In this document: positions 36,448-47,147 of the stretch, piece after piece
How the letters are laid out: every line of letters begins with the position of its first letter
Numbering within the stretch: position 1 is the stretch's first letter
DNA from: Kwoniella bestiolae CBS 10118
Lineage: Eukaryota; Basidiomycota; Tremellomycetes; Tremellales; Cryptococcaceae
Assembly: GCF_000512585.2 (NCBI RefSeq)
Contig: NC_089241.1
Coordinates: 3,348,001 to 3,412,000, forward strand
Length of the DNA stretch: 64,000 bases
Reading direction: 5' to 3'
Notes under the pieces: generated by a model
Databases searched by the model: none
Told to the model about the DNA's origin: nothing
What the model saw: the letters and a program-made list of their open reading frames with translations, nothing else
Made by a program: the position numbers and the translations under genes

Positions 36448-39400
36448 ATGTCCATTCACTTTGCTCCTCAATGGGTCAAACCAATCAAACCATCTGGCAC
36501 TTCTCTGACCCCTACAAGCGAGAATCCAATCTCCCTCAAAAACGCTTCATCACACTCGAACACAGCGCCCAGCAATCCAAATGCATCTTTCCCCGCATTA
36601 TCACATCCTCAACGTGCCGGTGTGATTTCCCCTACGACTGGTCAAGCACCACACAATTCACAGCCTTTGAGCTACTCCAGAGTAACGCACACACCTCTAT
36701 CACCTAGTTTCCCCAACGAACCTAGTTACTTCCCATATCAAGAACCTAATGGAAACACCAATGGGGTGAATGGGGATGGTTCTACGTCCCATCCGTTTAG
36801 ATACGGTAGAGATCAGATTCTGAACCTGTTCGATGAGATCAAGTTCAAGGAGAGACCTATCGAGTTGGTGGAGATGGCAGAAGGAGGTGGTGTGCTGGTC
36901 AGCAAATCGGTGAATAAACCGATCGGATTGAGGGATCTTTCGGAAATCGAGAAGAAGGTGAGTCACGACTTTTTTGTATTGTGATTCGATATCTAACACG
37001 TACATCAGCTCCTCGCTACTTCCATTCATCCCCCGCCACCCACGAGGCGTCAAAATACCCATGGGAACGCTTCCAACGCCAATACAAACGCTGCTCCCGA
37101 ACCTCCTACGCCAAATGGGCTTCCCTCTCGTCGAGCTGGTGGATTCGCCCGAGGTGAAGGAGGGGCGTTTGGAGGTGGATTAGGGGGCAAGATCGGTACG
37201 ATTGGTGGAGGTCTGATCAGTCCCGGTGGGCTGGACAGTAAAGCTCCCGGTGCGCTAGGTGGTGGTTTTGGTGGAGTAGGGAAGAGGTTAGGTAGAGTGA
37301 GAGGTGATGCCGCTGAAGGCGGTACAGGTGAGTTAGCTGCGATGTCACCTGCTACCATCCAAGCTAATAGTATGTCATTCAGACGGTACTCGATCCACCG
37401 GACCAAATTGGAGACCTGCTAGGACTGCTTCGGGCAGCTTTGAAGGTGTTCTAGGCTTCGGTAGTAATGGGCCCTCAGCTTTGTCTACAGGAAACCCTCT
37501 TTCGCCTAATCCCAATACCGATGTTTCTGAAGGTACCGATAGCAAAGAAAAAATTGGTGAACCGGTGAAGGAGAAGTCAGATGAGGAGAAAAAGGAGGAG
37601 GATGTTGGTAGATTCGGTAAAGGCGGTGGTCCTGGATGGGGAACTGGTCAAAAGAAATGGAGGATTGCTGCTGGTCTATCTGCTCCTGGCGATGGCGATA
37701 AGGTGAGCCCTGATGGTCCTGCTAATGCGACCAGATAACTGACGATTTTGACAGACTCTTGAAGTACCGATCGCGAATGAGCCTAGCTCAGTGTCTGTCG
37801 TCGCTACTCCATCAGCTACACCTGTTCCTGAGCGAGACGCTACCGTCCTTGACTCGATCTCTGCGCCTGTCAACCCACACCTGATCGGTCAAGCTCAGGA
37901 ATTGGCGCAACAACCTCAACCAGAGGAAAAGCAAGATTTAGGTGCAATCGAGTGGTTTTACCGAGATCCAAACGGTCAAGAGCAGGGTGAGTTTCGGAAC
38001 AACTTGCATTTCTAAACCTGAAGCTCACCGTGATATGTAACGTAGGCCCATTCACCGGTACCCAAATGCACGACTGGTATTCCCACTCATACTTCACCGA
38101 TGATCTACCTCTTAGACGAGCATCCGAGACCACTTTCCGTCCCCTCGCCGAACTCAAAGTATCAACTGGAAATGCTGTTCAACCTTTCTTATCACCTATT
38201 CGACCTCGACAGCTCCCTCCCAATCTCCCTATCCCTGTCGCAGCGTTACAACAACAAGTTACCAATGGTCTCCCTGATACTTTCCGTAACCTAAACGTTT
38301 CGTCACCTATTGCTGCTGATCCTCGAGTCAGTCCTCAACCCCCAATTCAACACACTCCTCAACAATTCAATCAACCTTTCCTTCCAGAACGAGCACCTTA
38401 CTCACCCGGCAACTACGGTCCTGGTTTCAACGGTCAACTTGGATCTCCCGCTGCTTTCGGTCCTACTCCAGGTCAAGGATGGGGTATGGCACCTGGTGCT
38501 GCTCCTGGTGGACCTAGGCTTAACGGCCCATTCGGTTCCATTGGTATGCCATCTCCAATCGGTCAAGGCCCTCTCCCATTCATGCCACCTCAACATCAGC
38601 AACAATTCTTTTCACCTCAAATTGGCAGTCCAGTAAGAAATGGAGATCTCTTCTCCCCTTCTGCAGGTGTAGGCGCTATCCCTACTTCACCTTGGGGTAT
38701 GCCTCAACCTCCCCAACCTCAACATTCACCTGCCTACGCTCCGCAAATACCTCAACAGCAACAACAAGCCCCTCCTGCCTCAGCTTGGTCCAATGAGCAA
38801 CAATATCAACAGCAACCACCTGTTCAACAAGAACAAGAAGCCAACCCTGAAATCGAACAAGCTGTTACTGAAGCGCTGTCACCCGTATCTCCTCAAGATC
38901 AAGTCTTTGAACCAGTTGTTCCTGAAGCCACCCAAACTGCTGTTGTAGAAGGGACTGGCATTGCCGAAGAGCCCGCTCCCGCAGCTACTGAAGTCGAGCA
39001 AGTCGCCGAAACACCTCAAAGAGAAGCCTCTCCCGAACCTCAAGCCCCCACTCCCGCGAAAGCTCCTGCGTCCGTCTGGGGTCAGACTTCTTCCAAAGCC
39101 CCTTCTCGCAAGGCTTCAATCGCTTCTCCCGCTCCTTCCACACCATCAACTCCAGCTTCTGCAGCCGCACCAGTCTCCTCCAAATTACCTCCTGCACCTG
39201 CATCTCTCCCTGCCAAGCCCGCCGCCCCAGCCAAACAACCCTCAACCTCTGAACCGGTATCTGCTCCTAAGACGGTCGCACCTGCCACTCCTGGACCTAC
39301 CGCTGGTACCTCCTCGGGAGAGAAACCGCCCATCGTGTCTACTAAACCTGCTCCATGGGCCATCAAGGAAGAAAAAGATGTCAAAGCTTTGTCGTCGCCT

Positions 39401-40557
39401 TCTCTAAGAGAAATCCAAGAAGCCGAAGCTAAACATTCTGAAGCTAGGAAAGCTGCTCTGGCAGAAGTCAGAGCCGCTACTTCTTCACCTGCGCCTACAC
39501 CTTCACTCTCGAACGAAGATTTCCCTACCTCCATGGCATGGGGTCTACCCTCATCTAAACCTTCTGCACCTTCCCCTGCGCCCGCCACTCCTTCCGCACC
39601 AGCTTGGGGAGGTAACGACTCGGCACCCAAGAAGACGTTGAAGCAGATCCAAGAGGAGGAGGAGAAGAGAAAGGCAAAAGCTGCTCAGGCTGCTCGAGCG
39701 ACTCAGGGTGCTCCTGGATTACCTTCCGCTGCTGGTGCTGTGGCCTCGCAGAAGAGAGGTTATGCTGATCTGGCTGCTAATGCTGCGGTGAGTTTGATTG
39801 TTACTCAATCATAAATCGACTTGGGAGTCATGGAAGGAACATCTGACTGATCTATCATTTTACCGCGTACAGTCCGCCCCAGCTCCAGCAGGCTGGACAA
39901 CAGTCGGAGCAAGTGGTAAATCCGCCGGCGCTGCTACCTCAACGGCCGCAAGAGTAGTCTCAACGCCCGTATCTTCCAAACCTGCTACTCCCGTCAAACC
40001 TTCCACTTCTGTTCCCAGCATAGCTGCAGTCGTGGGTACACCTAAGAAAGCCAATGGTTCTTCTGCTGTCGAGGATGCTAGTGCGCCAAGTGTGGAATTT
40101 ATCAGATGGGTCAAGGGCGCTTTGAATGGGTTTAAGGGTGATGGTGAGTGATGATTCCCTTCACAAGTTGTCCTTCCTCTTAAAAGAAAAGCATCTCGTC
40201 CTCCTGAGTAGATATAAGTACATGAATGCTAATTGGTATGAATGGATAGTCGACGACTTCATCAACAACGTCCTACTGCAATTCCCAATCGACATCCCCG
40301 CTCCCTCCCGAGCAGATACCCTCGAAATCATCTCTGATGGAGTATATGCCAACTCGTCTACACTAGATGGAAGGAGGTTCGCCCAGGAGTTCTATACCAA
40401 ACGAAAAGCCGATTCTCAAAGGAAGATTGCCGGTGGAGGTGCCGGAGTAACGAAGATAACCAGTCTGGCTGATGTGGTTAAGACGCAGGCCCCAAAGGCC
40501 AAGGGAGATGATTTTGGGTTTAAGATTGTTAAAGGGAAGGGGAAGAAGAAGAACTAA
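36448..40557 (+). CDS. GYF-domain protein (GIGYF/Smy2-like)
   Basis: Large, mostly disordered protein with one GYF domain, which binds PPG-phi type proline peptides in mRNA-repression and splicing-linked complexes. It starts MSIHFAPQWVKPIKPSG right after a probable leader intron. The N-terminal ~450 residues are rich in Ser, Pro and Gly, with GGGLGGKIGTIGGGL and GPGWGTGQKKWRIAAG. The GYF fold follows: IEWFYRDPNGQEQGPFTGTQ, joined over an intron, then MHDWYSHSYFTDDLPLRRAS. Next is a ~500-residue Pro/Gln/Ala tract. The C-terminal part has helical segments typical of the family (LREIQEAEAKHSEARKAAL, KKTLKQIQEEEEKRKAKA). A last exon gives a helical VDDFINNVLLQFPIDIP domain and ends in lysines. 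Yeast counterparts are SMY2/SYH1. At least six introns. Confidence 0.9.
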
Positions 40558-40901
40558 GGGAGTAGCTTGTAGAGTTTGAGTGGTACCGTGGTACCGTGGT
40601 CTCAGGCGAAATGATATCAGTCAAGTAACAAGTAACTTGCGTTTACTGAGAAAGAGAGTGAGAATGAGAATCAAATGCATATATCATTATCATTATCTAC
40701 ATTGAGCAGGAATGAGGTCTTTCACCATACATATGAGGAAGAGCATTGCGTTTATGTTGTAAATACAGTACCATCCAATACAATTTTTGAAACACAGAGG
40801 TAATTAATTCCCAGAACTGCCAATCCAACCTATGAGCGACACCTTGATCTCGTAATCGAAAGGATCAGTTGAATCATTTTGTCTTGTAATTTTCAGATTT
40901 C
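40558..40901. other. Convergent 3' region
   Basis: 3' flank of the GYF gene and of the minus-strand fragment at 40902. It has a duplicated GGTACCGTGGTACCGTGG. No coding seen. Confidence 0.5.
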
Positions 40902-41206
40902 CTACTCCCCCTCTTGTTCTTGTTCCTTCCAATCTTCATTGACAGCATCCCAACCGAATAAATCAGGATCGACACTGAACATCCTCATTAGACCGGCGTA
41001 GTTCCATTCTTGAGTAGTTGACTCGGGTCGGTCGTACGAGGAACTACAACAACCGAAGATCAGTCAGGTTGAGCTTTGAATCGAATATCAGGTCGTTGTT
41101 CATTCTCACCTTTCATTCTCGTATCTATCGTAATTGACATTTTCATATCTGCTTGACCAATTCGTACCGCTATGATGTGTAAGCTGAGCTCCATTCGAGA
41201 TCTCTT
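40902..41206 (-). CDS. 3' end of an unidentified gene, 5' part not found
   Basis: Two exons (41206-41110 and 41043-40902) join in phase over a 66-nt intron with good GTGAGA donor and TTGTAG acceptor. They encode about 79 residues including SRYENVNYDRYENES and WNYAGLMRMFSVDPDLFGWD, then an acidic end and a stop at 40902-40904. In-frame stops block extension upstream of an AG at 41207-41208, so it must be a downstream exon. The sequence that should hold its 5' exons is the GGAT array and then VTA1 on the other strand. Family unknown. It is either a truncated gene or one whose intron has been invaded by the repeat. Confidence 0.5.
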
Positions 41207-41276
41207 CTCACAGCTTTTATTTTGGGAGATGACGGATTGACGAGCCGGACCAATCGGACCGGAATTTTTATTCTGG

Positions 41277-42010
41277 ATATTCTCTTTGATTCCTGGATGG
41301 AAGGAGGACGGAAATGAGCGGATGGAAGGAAAGGACGGATGGAGCCGAGGATGGAGGGAAGGTGGATGGAAGGAGGAAGGATGGATCTGGAAGGAATGGA
41401 GGAAGGAAGGAAAGGATGGAGGAGGACGATAGGAGATGGAAAGGAGCCGGAGGAGGAATGGAAATGGACATGGAGGAGGAAATGGAGGACAGGAAGGAAG
41501 GAAATGGATGGAAGGATGGATGGATGGATGGAGGAAAGGAAAGGAAGGAGTGGAATGGACGGAATGGATGGATGGATGGATGGATGGATGGATGGAAAGG
41601 AATGGAGGAATGGAAAGCGGACGGAGGATGGATGAAGGATGGATGGAGGATGGATGGACCGGAGGATGGGATGGAGGAGGAATGGATGGAGCGGATGGAT
41701 GGATGGATGGAATGGATGGATGGACGGATGGACGGATGGAAAGGAATGGAAATGGACGGATGGATGGATGGATGGATGGATTCTGGCCGACGAAGGACGG
41801 AGGATGGACATGGCCCGGATGGATGGATGGATGGATGGACGGATGGAATGGAATGGAATGAAATGGAGGATGGATGGAGGAGGACGGATGAGGAAATGGA
41901 ATGGGAGGATGAAATGGAAGGATGGAAGGAAGGATGGAGATGGAGGAGGAGGAAGGACCATGGAAGGAAAGGATGGACGATGAATGGATGGACGGAGGAA
42001 AGAAATGGAT
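41277..42010. repeat. GGAT/GGA-rich degenerate tandem array
   Basis: About 730 bases made almost only of GGAT, GGAA, GGAC and GGAGGA steps on the plus strand, with pure runs such as (GGAT)7 near 41564-41595. Cytosine is nearly absent. Because the basic unit is four bases with no stop in any phase, all three plus-strand frames and two minus-strand frames stay open; the long frames here are artefacts. The array sits exactly where the 5' ends of two divergent genes should be. No inverted repeats or target duplication are visible at its edges. Confidence 0.95.
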
Positions 42011-42019
42011 CGTAGGAGC

Positions 42020-42769
42020 CCGGAATCAAAGGTTCTGGATGGACGGACTGGACTACCAGAAGATGAAAGCGAATTGCATTTCCCGACAAACAGACCCGAC
42101 ATCATATTACCCTCTGCTCCACCTATGACACCTCCCGAAAGAGACTCACCAGGCGATAAGAAGAATGTTAGATTCATGGGACCAGACGGAGCACCTTTGA
42201 GTCCTGCCTCAACACATATCACCGTATCATCCTACGACGCTCCCCCACCTCCACCTCCTACAGATCTAGCGAGTCCACCTGGAAGTCCTAAAGCTACACC
42301 CCCCAAGGTCGTACTACAGCCTCCTCCACAGGGTAGACCAAGAGGTGATAGTTCAGCCTCTTCATCTTCAAGATCAGGTGGAAGTGGAAGTCATAACACC
42401 TCCTCCCATCCGCCAGTAAACGGAAGACCGAAAGACAACTCGGCAAATGTGCCTATCGGCAAAACTCAACCTTCATCCCATACTACCAGACCCCCAACCA
42501 ACTCATCAATCACTGTTCCGCCACCTCCACCACCTTCCTTGGCATCTTACCCCATGCATCCACCAAGCCAACCTCAACCTCATGGGTTGGGTCTATCCTC
42601 TCCTCAGCCGCAACCTCAGAGTTATGGTCCAACGAGAACCAATTTGAGTAGAAGAGAGGTCGAAACTGTGCAGAAACATGCCAAGTGGGCGGTGTCGGCT
42701 ATGGAGTTTGATGATTACGAGACTGCTAGGAACGAGCTGAGGAAGGCTTTGAACATGTTGGGAGGGTGA
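42020..42769 (+). CDS. VTA1: VTA1/LIP5 C-terminal part, N-terminal half missing
   Basis: Vta1 is the cofactor that activates the ESCRT-III disassembly ATPase Vps4 in multivesicular body sorting. The visible part ends in the characteristic C-terminal VSL dimerisation helices: VETVQKHAKWAVSAMEFDDY followed by ETARNELRKALNMLGG and the stop. Upstream is the usual Pro/Ser-rich linker, with GLPEDESELHFPTNRPDI and several PPPPPP runs. The N-terminal domain (two MIT-like three-helix bundles that bind ESCRT-III tails) should lie upstream, but the GGAT array and then an unrelated minus-strand gene end are found there. I could not find the missing half anywhere in 40.5-42 kb. The true left edge of the coding part is uncertain because the array frame is open. 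Confidence 0.75.
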   Translation, partial: PESKVLDGRTGLPEDESELHFPTNRPDIILPSAPPMTPPERDSPGDKKNVRFMGPDGAPLSPASTHITVSSYDAPPPPPPTDLASPPGSPKATPPKVVLQPPPQGRPRGDSSASSSSRSGGSGSHNTSSHPPVNGRPKDNSANVPIGKTQPSSHTTRPPTNSSITVPPPPPPSLASYPMHPPSQPQPHGLGLSSPQPQPQSYGPTRTNLSRREVETVQKHAKWAVSAMEFDDYETARNELRKALNMLGG

Positions 42770-43942
42770 CGAAACGAGCCTGAATGAAGGGTAGGAACCG
42801 ACGGGGATAAGGTCGGTGGCGAATTACATGAAAAGAAAGTTACAAGTAAAATCTCATAACGAATATCACGACAGTACGACCTGGATAAAAACAAATGAAG
42901 TTGGGCAATAGAAATCACTTGCGAAGGAAAATTTGAACATATAGAGCTGAATCGAGGAAAGTGGCGAGTTAGAGTGTCCTACCCTTAGATCTTTTTAACC
43001 GCTGTCATAATTATCCTACCGCTCCCCCGCCTGATCCCGCTCTCCCCTTTCTACACCAATCATTGCACATACTGTACATACACCCCTATTTTATTAATTG
43101 CATATTTAGTCATTATACCTTGACTCTATTATCGAAGCATCATTTGTAAGCTTCAATTGTCGTTCAGTCACGTTTCGGATGTTGATGTCTTTTATGTTCT
43201 GGTCAACGAAGTGGGATGAGTGAGGAGAACAAGTCGATCCTGTTTCTCATGCATGTTGATAATCATCAAGCAGTACAAACATTTGCATGCATTCGGCGGG
43301 CAGGGGCTGGCGATTGATGTCAAATTGACCGGGGGGGCATGAGGAAGGATCAGCAAGTACTCTGTTGTACGATGGAAGAGTTTTGGATGTCTGCGGGTTT
43401 GCCATTCACTATACAGCCTGATTTTGGGCCCCATCTTTGGGACTACACACCGCATCAAAGAGTGTCCGCTCGCAATTCAGCATTTTGCCAGAACACCTGA
43501 ACATCATTCTCTCAGCATGGTGAGCACTTCGTACTACCATGCTTGTGTGGCGAATGCACCAGGTACAGTAGACAGAAATGACCAGCGCTGCCACCTTTGT
43601 TCTGGTAAGTTAGAGAAAACTCTGGTTTTTACAGTATGGTCGTTGCATCTTTGATCCTTGACTAGCACCTCATACCTTGGCTGGATCGCATCCGCAGCAC
43701 CTCAAACGAGCTGAAATGGTACTTGTACCCTTCGGCCACAGACTATGGAATAAAGTCAACTCAATACATACCTCTTGTATCAAAGTAGCTAAAAATGGCC
43801 GTCACAAGACAGGCGTTTATGGTGGCAAAAGCGCAAATCGTGCGAAGATTGTTCCGCCTTATGATACTGTATTGTCGTTATCGATGTTCCAACATGATCA
43901 TTGTTTTTTTGCATTCACGATCATAGTACTGAAAGAAATGTA
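42770..43942. other. Gene-poor stretch
   Basis: About 1.2 kb after VTA1. Frames at 43424-43654, 43677-43958 and 43192-43594 (minus) have no conserved features and cannot be extended by plausible splicing. It could hold decayed gene remnants, but I recognise none. Confidence 0.4.
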
Positions 43943-44839
43943 TCATGAATCCATATGAAGCCTCGCATACGCCGTTGTAAGATCCTCAAACTCCCCAATA
44001 TCACCGGTATCGACATCGGAAGTCGTCTCGGTGGGATGGTCCGCAGGAGGGTCCAGGGTGATTACATGAACTTCTTCCTCTGGATCCCATTCAACATCCC
44101 TGGCTGTCCAGCCTTCGAACTCTTCAGACATCTCATGGGACCACTCGTCGTAATCGTACCGTAAGAGCTCGTTGATCATCAAGCTCGGATCGACATCTAT
44201 TTCAAGTTTGAATGGAGGATACGGTTTCTCAAACTCCGCCTGAGTCGTAACGTGTTTCGTAGTAAATTCATATTCTTTTTCGTACTCTTCATGTTTCTCT
44301 TTGACCCAACTCCTTACTGTCCCTGTAATATGTTGAGAATAACGCAAGGCAAAATCGTGGAGAAATTCAACAGGTTCCTCAAGACGAAACTCATACCTGA
44401 GACCTTCGTCGCCTGGACCTCTACCTTGGCCCGTCTCTTCTCGTAGATACTCCTCGAATTCCCTCGCATGAGCGTGAGATGGTGTACACACCTCACCATC
44501 CTGGATCGGCGCATCTTGTCTCGTGCGCAACATGAACTCGGTTTCGGGAAAGACAAACATGACTCGATACGGATCCTGGGGGCGATACCGATTAATTCTG
44601 ACTAACCTGGGACCGCTCGTCAGGTAGACCATAGACAAGACTTGAGGTACACTTGCAAGCTGGTCGAACCATTCGGAGCCTGGACCTGGGGGAGCCGTCT
44701 GATCCCCCTCCGCATTGGATGCTGGATCCGTTGCTTTGTCTCGAGTGCTGGTCGCCGAGGTATATCGAGTGAAAAATGCTTCCACCGCTTTGACCCGGTG
44801 TATTGACCTGGGAGCGATTGTTTGAGTCGTCGTGGACAT
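43943..44839 (-). CDS. Orphan intronless family protein, tandem copy 1
   Basis: Single exon, 298 residues, no introns. Start MSTTTQTIAPRSIHRVKAVE. It aligns along its length with the neighbour at 45619-46416: VYLTSGPRLVRI against IYLTSGAKFARL, TEFMLRTRQD against TEYRTRQKD, EFLHDFALRYSQHITG against GFLLHFTLSTADHLTE, TTQAEFEKPYPPF against TNQEEFEGPYPPF, EWSHEMSEEFEGWT against EWLREMSEAFGEYT, and VEWDPEEEVHVITLDPPAD against LEWDDEEQALVCTLSPPAA. No catalytic motif, signal peptide or membrane helix. The protein is acidic and Glu-rich, ending in an extra tail of about 30 residues (TTSDVDTGDIGEFEDLTTAY). Function unknown; family likely restricted to this fungal lineage. Confidence 0.75.
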   Translation of the reverse strand: MSTTTQTIAPRSIHRVKAVEAFFTRYTSATSTRDKATDPASNAEGDQTAPPGPGSEWFDQLASVPQVLSMVYLTSGPRLVRINRYRPQDPYRVMFVFPETEFMLRTRQDAPIQDGEVCTPSHAHAREFEEYLREETGQGRGPGDEGLRYEFRLEEPVEFLHDFALRYSQHITGTVRSWVKEKHEEYEKEYEFTTKHVTTQAEFEKPYPPFKLEIDVDPSLMINELLRYDYDEWSHEMSEEFEGWTARDVEWDPEEEVHVITLDPPADHPTETTSDVDTGDIGEFEDLTTAYARLHMDS

Positions 44840-45618
44840 ATGGGATTCAAAAGTGTCCTGAAGAGGTCTTCAAAGTGGTACTATATCAAATGAAGTTTCA
44901 ATCAGAGCTCCTGGTGAGACGTATACTGACCGAGAGTCGACTTTCCCCGCGCCCTCCCAAGTTACTTGTTGGGGGGGATTCTGAGGTTTTACAGTTGACC
45001 CGTACGTTCCGCTATACTGTTGGAAGAAGATGGCATCGCGTCTCAGTTTCAGACTACTGTACAACGATCCATGTTCATCCTTTCAACTTGTGACGTGACT
45101 TGGAACTTGCTCCATTTTGTACCGTAAGACACCAGGACTTATGTCCCGGCCACTTGGCTCCTTTCTGTTGGGCTATGGACGCCGTACCCCCCGAACCTTC
45201 ACTGCTTTCAGGTCAAACACGATGTGATTTTATACAATATCAGGCGGTTATAATCGGTCTTCAGCAGAGTACAATTACCCCTAAGATATACAGAAGCACT
45301 CCTAGGTCCAGTAATTGCCCAAAGTAGCACATGAAAGTTTACAAGCTTTATTAGTAACTTATCTCAGCTTCGGCTTGCCAACTTTGAACGTCCCAAGTCA
45401 TGATCGTACGAAACAAGTATTGTGACACTATATATATTCAGCAATAGAGCGCTGTCGTCCTTGCGACTGTATATAGTACCTATATGATAATCGAGCTAAG
45501 CTGATGAGGACGATTGATTTCGATTCTGGATGATGCTCTTATGTATCGGCGAGGGGATTAATCGAGTCATCTGTTATCCAAGCCATCCAAGGGGTCTCTG
45601 CGTTACCGTATCCACCAT
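44840..45618. other. Spacer between tandem paralogs
   Basis: Upstream flank of one intronless paralog and downstream flank of the next. No coding signal seen on either strand. Confidence 0.5.
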
Positions 45619-46416
45619 CTAAAGGGCAGCAGGGGGGCTCAAAGTACAAACTAAGGCTTGTTCCTCATCGTCCCATTCGAGTGCACCCGCTTCTCCCATC
45701 GTGTATTCTCCGAATGCTTCCGACATCTCTCTCAGCCATTCTCGATGATCGAATCGCAATCGATCATCAACCAGTGAATCACTTCCTGAAATTGTAACCG
45801 GCACCATGCTGAAGGGAGGATAGGGACCCTCGAACTCCTCTTGATTTGTAACTTGTCGTTCCTTGAACATGGATTTCCCCTCGCATGCTTGATATCTCTC
45901 CTCCAACCATTCCCCGAATCTTTCTGTGAGATGATCAGCAGTGGACAGAGTGAAGTGCAGGAGGAACCCTGGGGGATTTCCTCTGGGATCGGTATGGAAT
46001 TGAAAGTCATCAAGATTCGGACCATCGTGATCTTGATCTTGTAAGAGAGATCGTTCAAACTCGCTCGCGCGTTCAAACGGCGGTCCTATCGAGTCGTCCT
46101 TTTGACGAGTCCGGTATTCCGTCCATCCGCACGGCGGTACAAGTCTGACTCGATCGGTATTGCCCAGACGAGCAAACTTGGCACCGCTTGTCAGATATAT
46201 GAAACTTACCACTTCAGGTATACTGGCAGTACCGCAGCATCCATCTTGGGCTGAATCTCTGGGGGGTGTGGCACCATCTTTCGAGGGCCTTTGAAAGGTG
46301 ACAGCGCTTGGGAGACTCGCTGGAGATCTGGTTGTGACCTGATCGAAGAATGGGCCTACGACTTTCAAATTGTGTATGAAGAGGGGACCGTCGGTCTGTG
46401 TGGTAATTACTGACAT
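45619..46416 (-). CDS. Orphan intronless family protein, tandem copy 2
   Basis: Single exon, 265 residues, same orientation as its paralog 780 bases away. Start MSVITTQTDGPLFIHNLKVV matches the paralog start (MSTTTQT...HRVKAVE). After a variable ~50-residue segment follow IPEVVSFIYLTSGAKFARL, GWTEYRTRQKDD, EFERSLLQDQDHDGPNLDDF, LLHFTLSTADHLTERFGEWL, VTNQEEFEGPYPPFSM, EWLREMSEAFGEYTMGE and ALEWDDEEQALVCTLSPPA, ending at the stop without the tail seen in copy 1. Identity between copies is moderate by eye, so the duplication is not recent. No recognised domain; function unknown. Confidence 0.75.
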   Translation of the reverse strand: MSVITTQTDGPLFIHNLKVVGPFFDQVTTRSPASLPSAVTFQRPSKDGATPPRDSAQDGCCGTASIPEVVSFIYLTSGAKFARLGNTDRVRLVPPCGWTEYRTRQKDDSIGPPFERASEFERSLLQDQDHDGPNLDDFQFHTDPRGNPPGFLLHFTLSTADHLTERFGEWLEERYQACEGKSMFKERQVTNQEEFEGPYPPFSMVPVTISGSDSLVDDRLRFDHREWLREMSEAFGEYTMGEAGALEWDDEEQALVCTLSPPAAL

Positions 46417-47147
46417 CCTGGTCTGATCTACGGGTCTGGTATCAGTGTGGACATTTGGGTTTAGATAAGTATCGAAATAGATGTAAAATCAATGTATCTG
46501 CCAGCCAGGGGTCAGTAACGATAGCCAACTGGTCCCCCTATCGCTCTCTTACAGTGAGATACATCCACTATCACTGGGCGGACCGATGATGATGATAAGG
46601 TATCCTTTATACCGAGGCTCACACCGCTCTCGGGAGATCCTCGGAGCGGGAATACAACTCAAAGTAGTGCACATCGAGCTTATCTGGGCCTATGTAATCA
46701 CATTATACTTCGTCATTATCAACAGAAGTTGCTTCAGAGTCATTGAAAGGAGGACAGAGATACACCATCATGATATGTGTGCTTTTTCATAGAAAAGGAT
46801 GTATGCTATTGATCACTTCACTCACATCTGAACCGAAGATTGCTGATGATGCGATGCAGCGAATAGCACATCTTCATATCCTGCAAGTAGTGTCATGCTC
46901 AAGGTCAAGCCCATGAGATGACGATCTGAGCGTTTGGTCTGTTTACCCTGAGACAAAAGTTTTCCATGGGGGCTCGAGCTTGTGTGCATGTGCATGTGTA
47001 TGTGTATGTACTGTATATATGGTTTAAGTGTGTGTTGCCAAGCTCCAAAAAGTTGAGTTCCTACAACCAATCCTCATTTGTATCTCTACGCTCGTTTGTG
47101 TGACATCTCACCAGCAGATATCGGACAGACTTGAAGGGTAAGAGAAT
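46417..47147. other. Divergent promoter region with TG-rich tract
   Basis: Between copy 2 of the orphan family (minus) and the first eight-exon gene (plus). A TGTGTGCATGTGCATGTGTA tract at 46981-47000 is followed by a TATATAT at 47014-47020, about 130 bases before the start at 47148. No coding seen. Confidence 0.5.

Noticed and set aside
41277..42010. Array as telomere or centromere sequence
   Set aside because: The unit does not match the TTAGGG-type repeats of basidiomycete telomeres, the position is internal, and no centromeric retroelements are present.
41170..42222. Long minus-strand frame (350 residues of Ser, His, Ile, Pro) and long plus-strand frames through the array
   Set aside because: They come from the four-base repeat having no stop in any phase. 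Composition is purely repeat-derived and contains no domain.
43677..43958. 93-residue plus-strand frame near the intronless paralogs
   Set aside because: It overlaps the end of the better-supported minus-strand gene and has no conserved segment.
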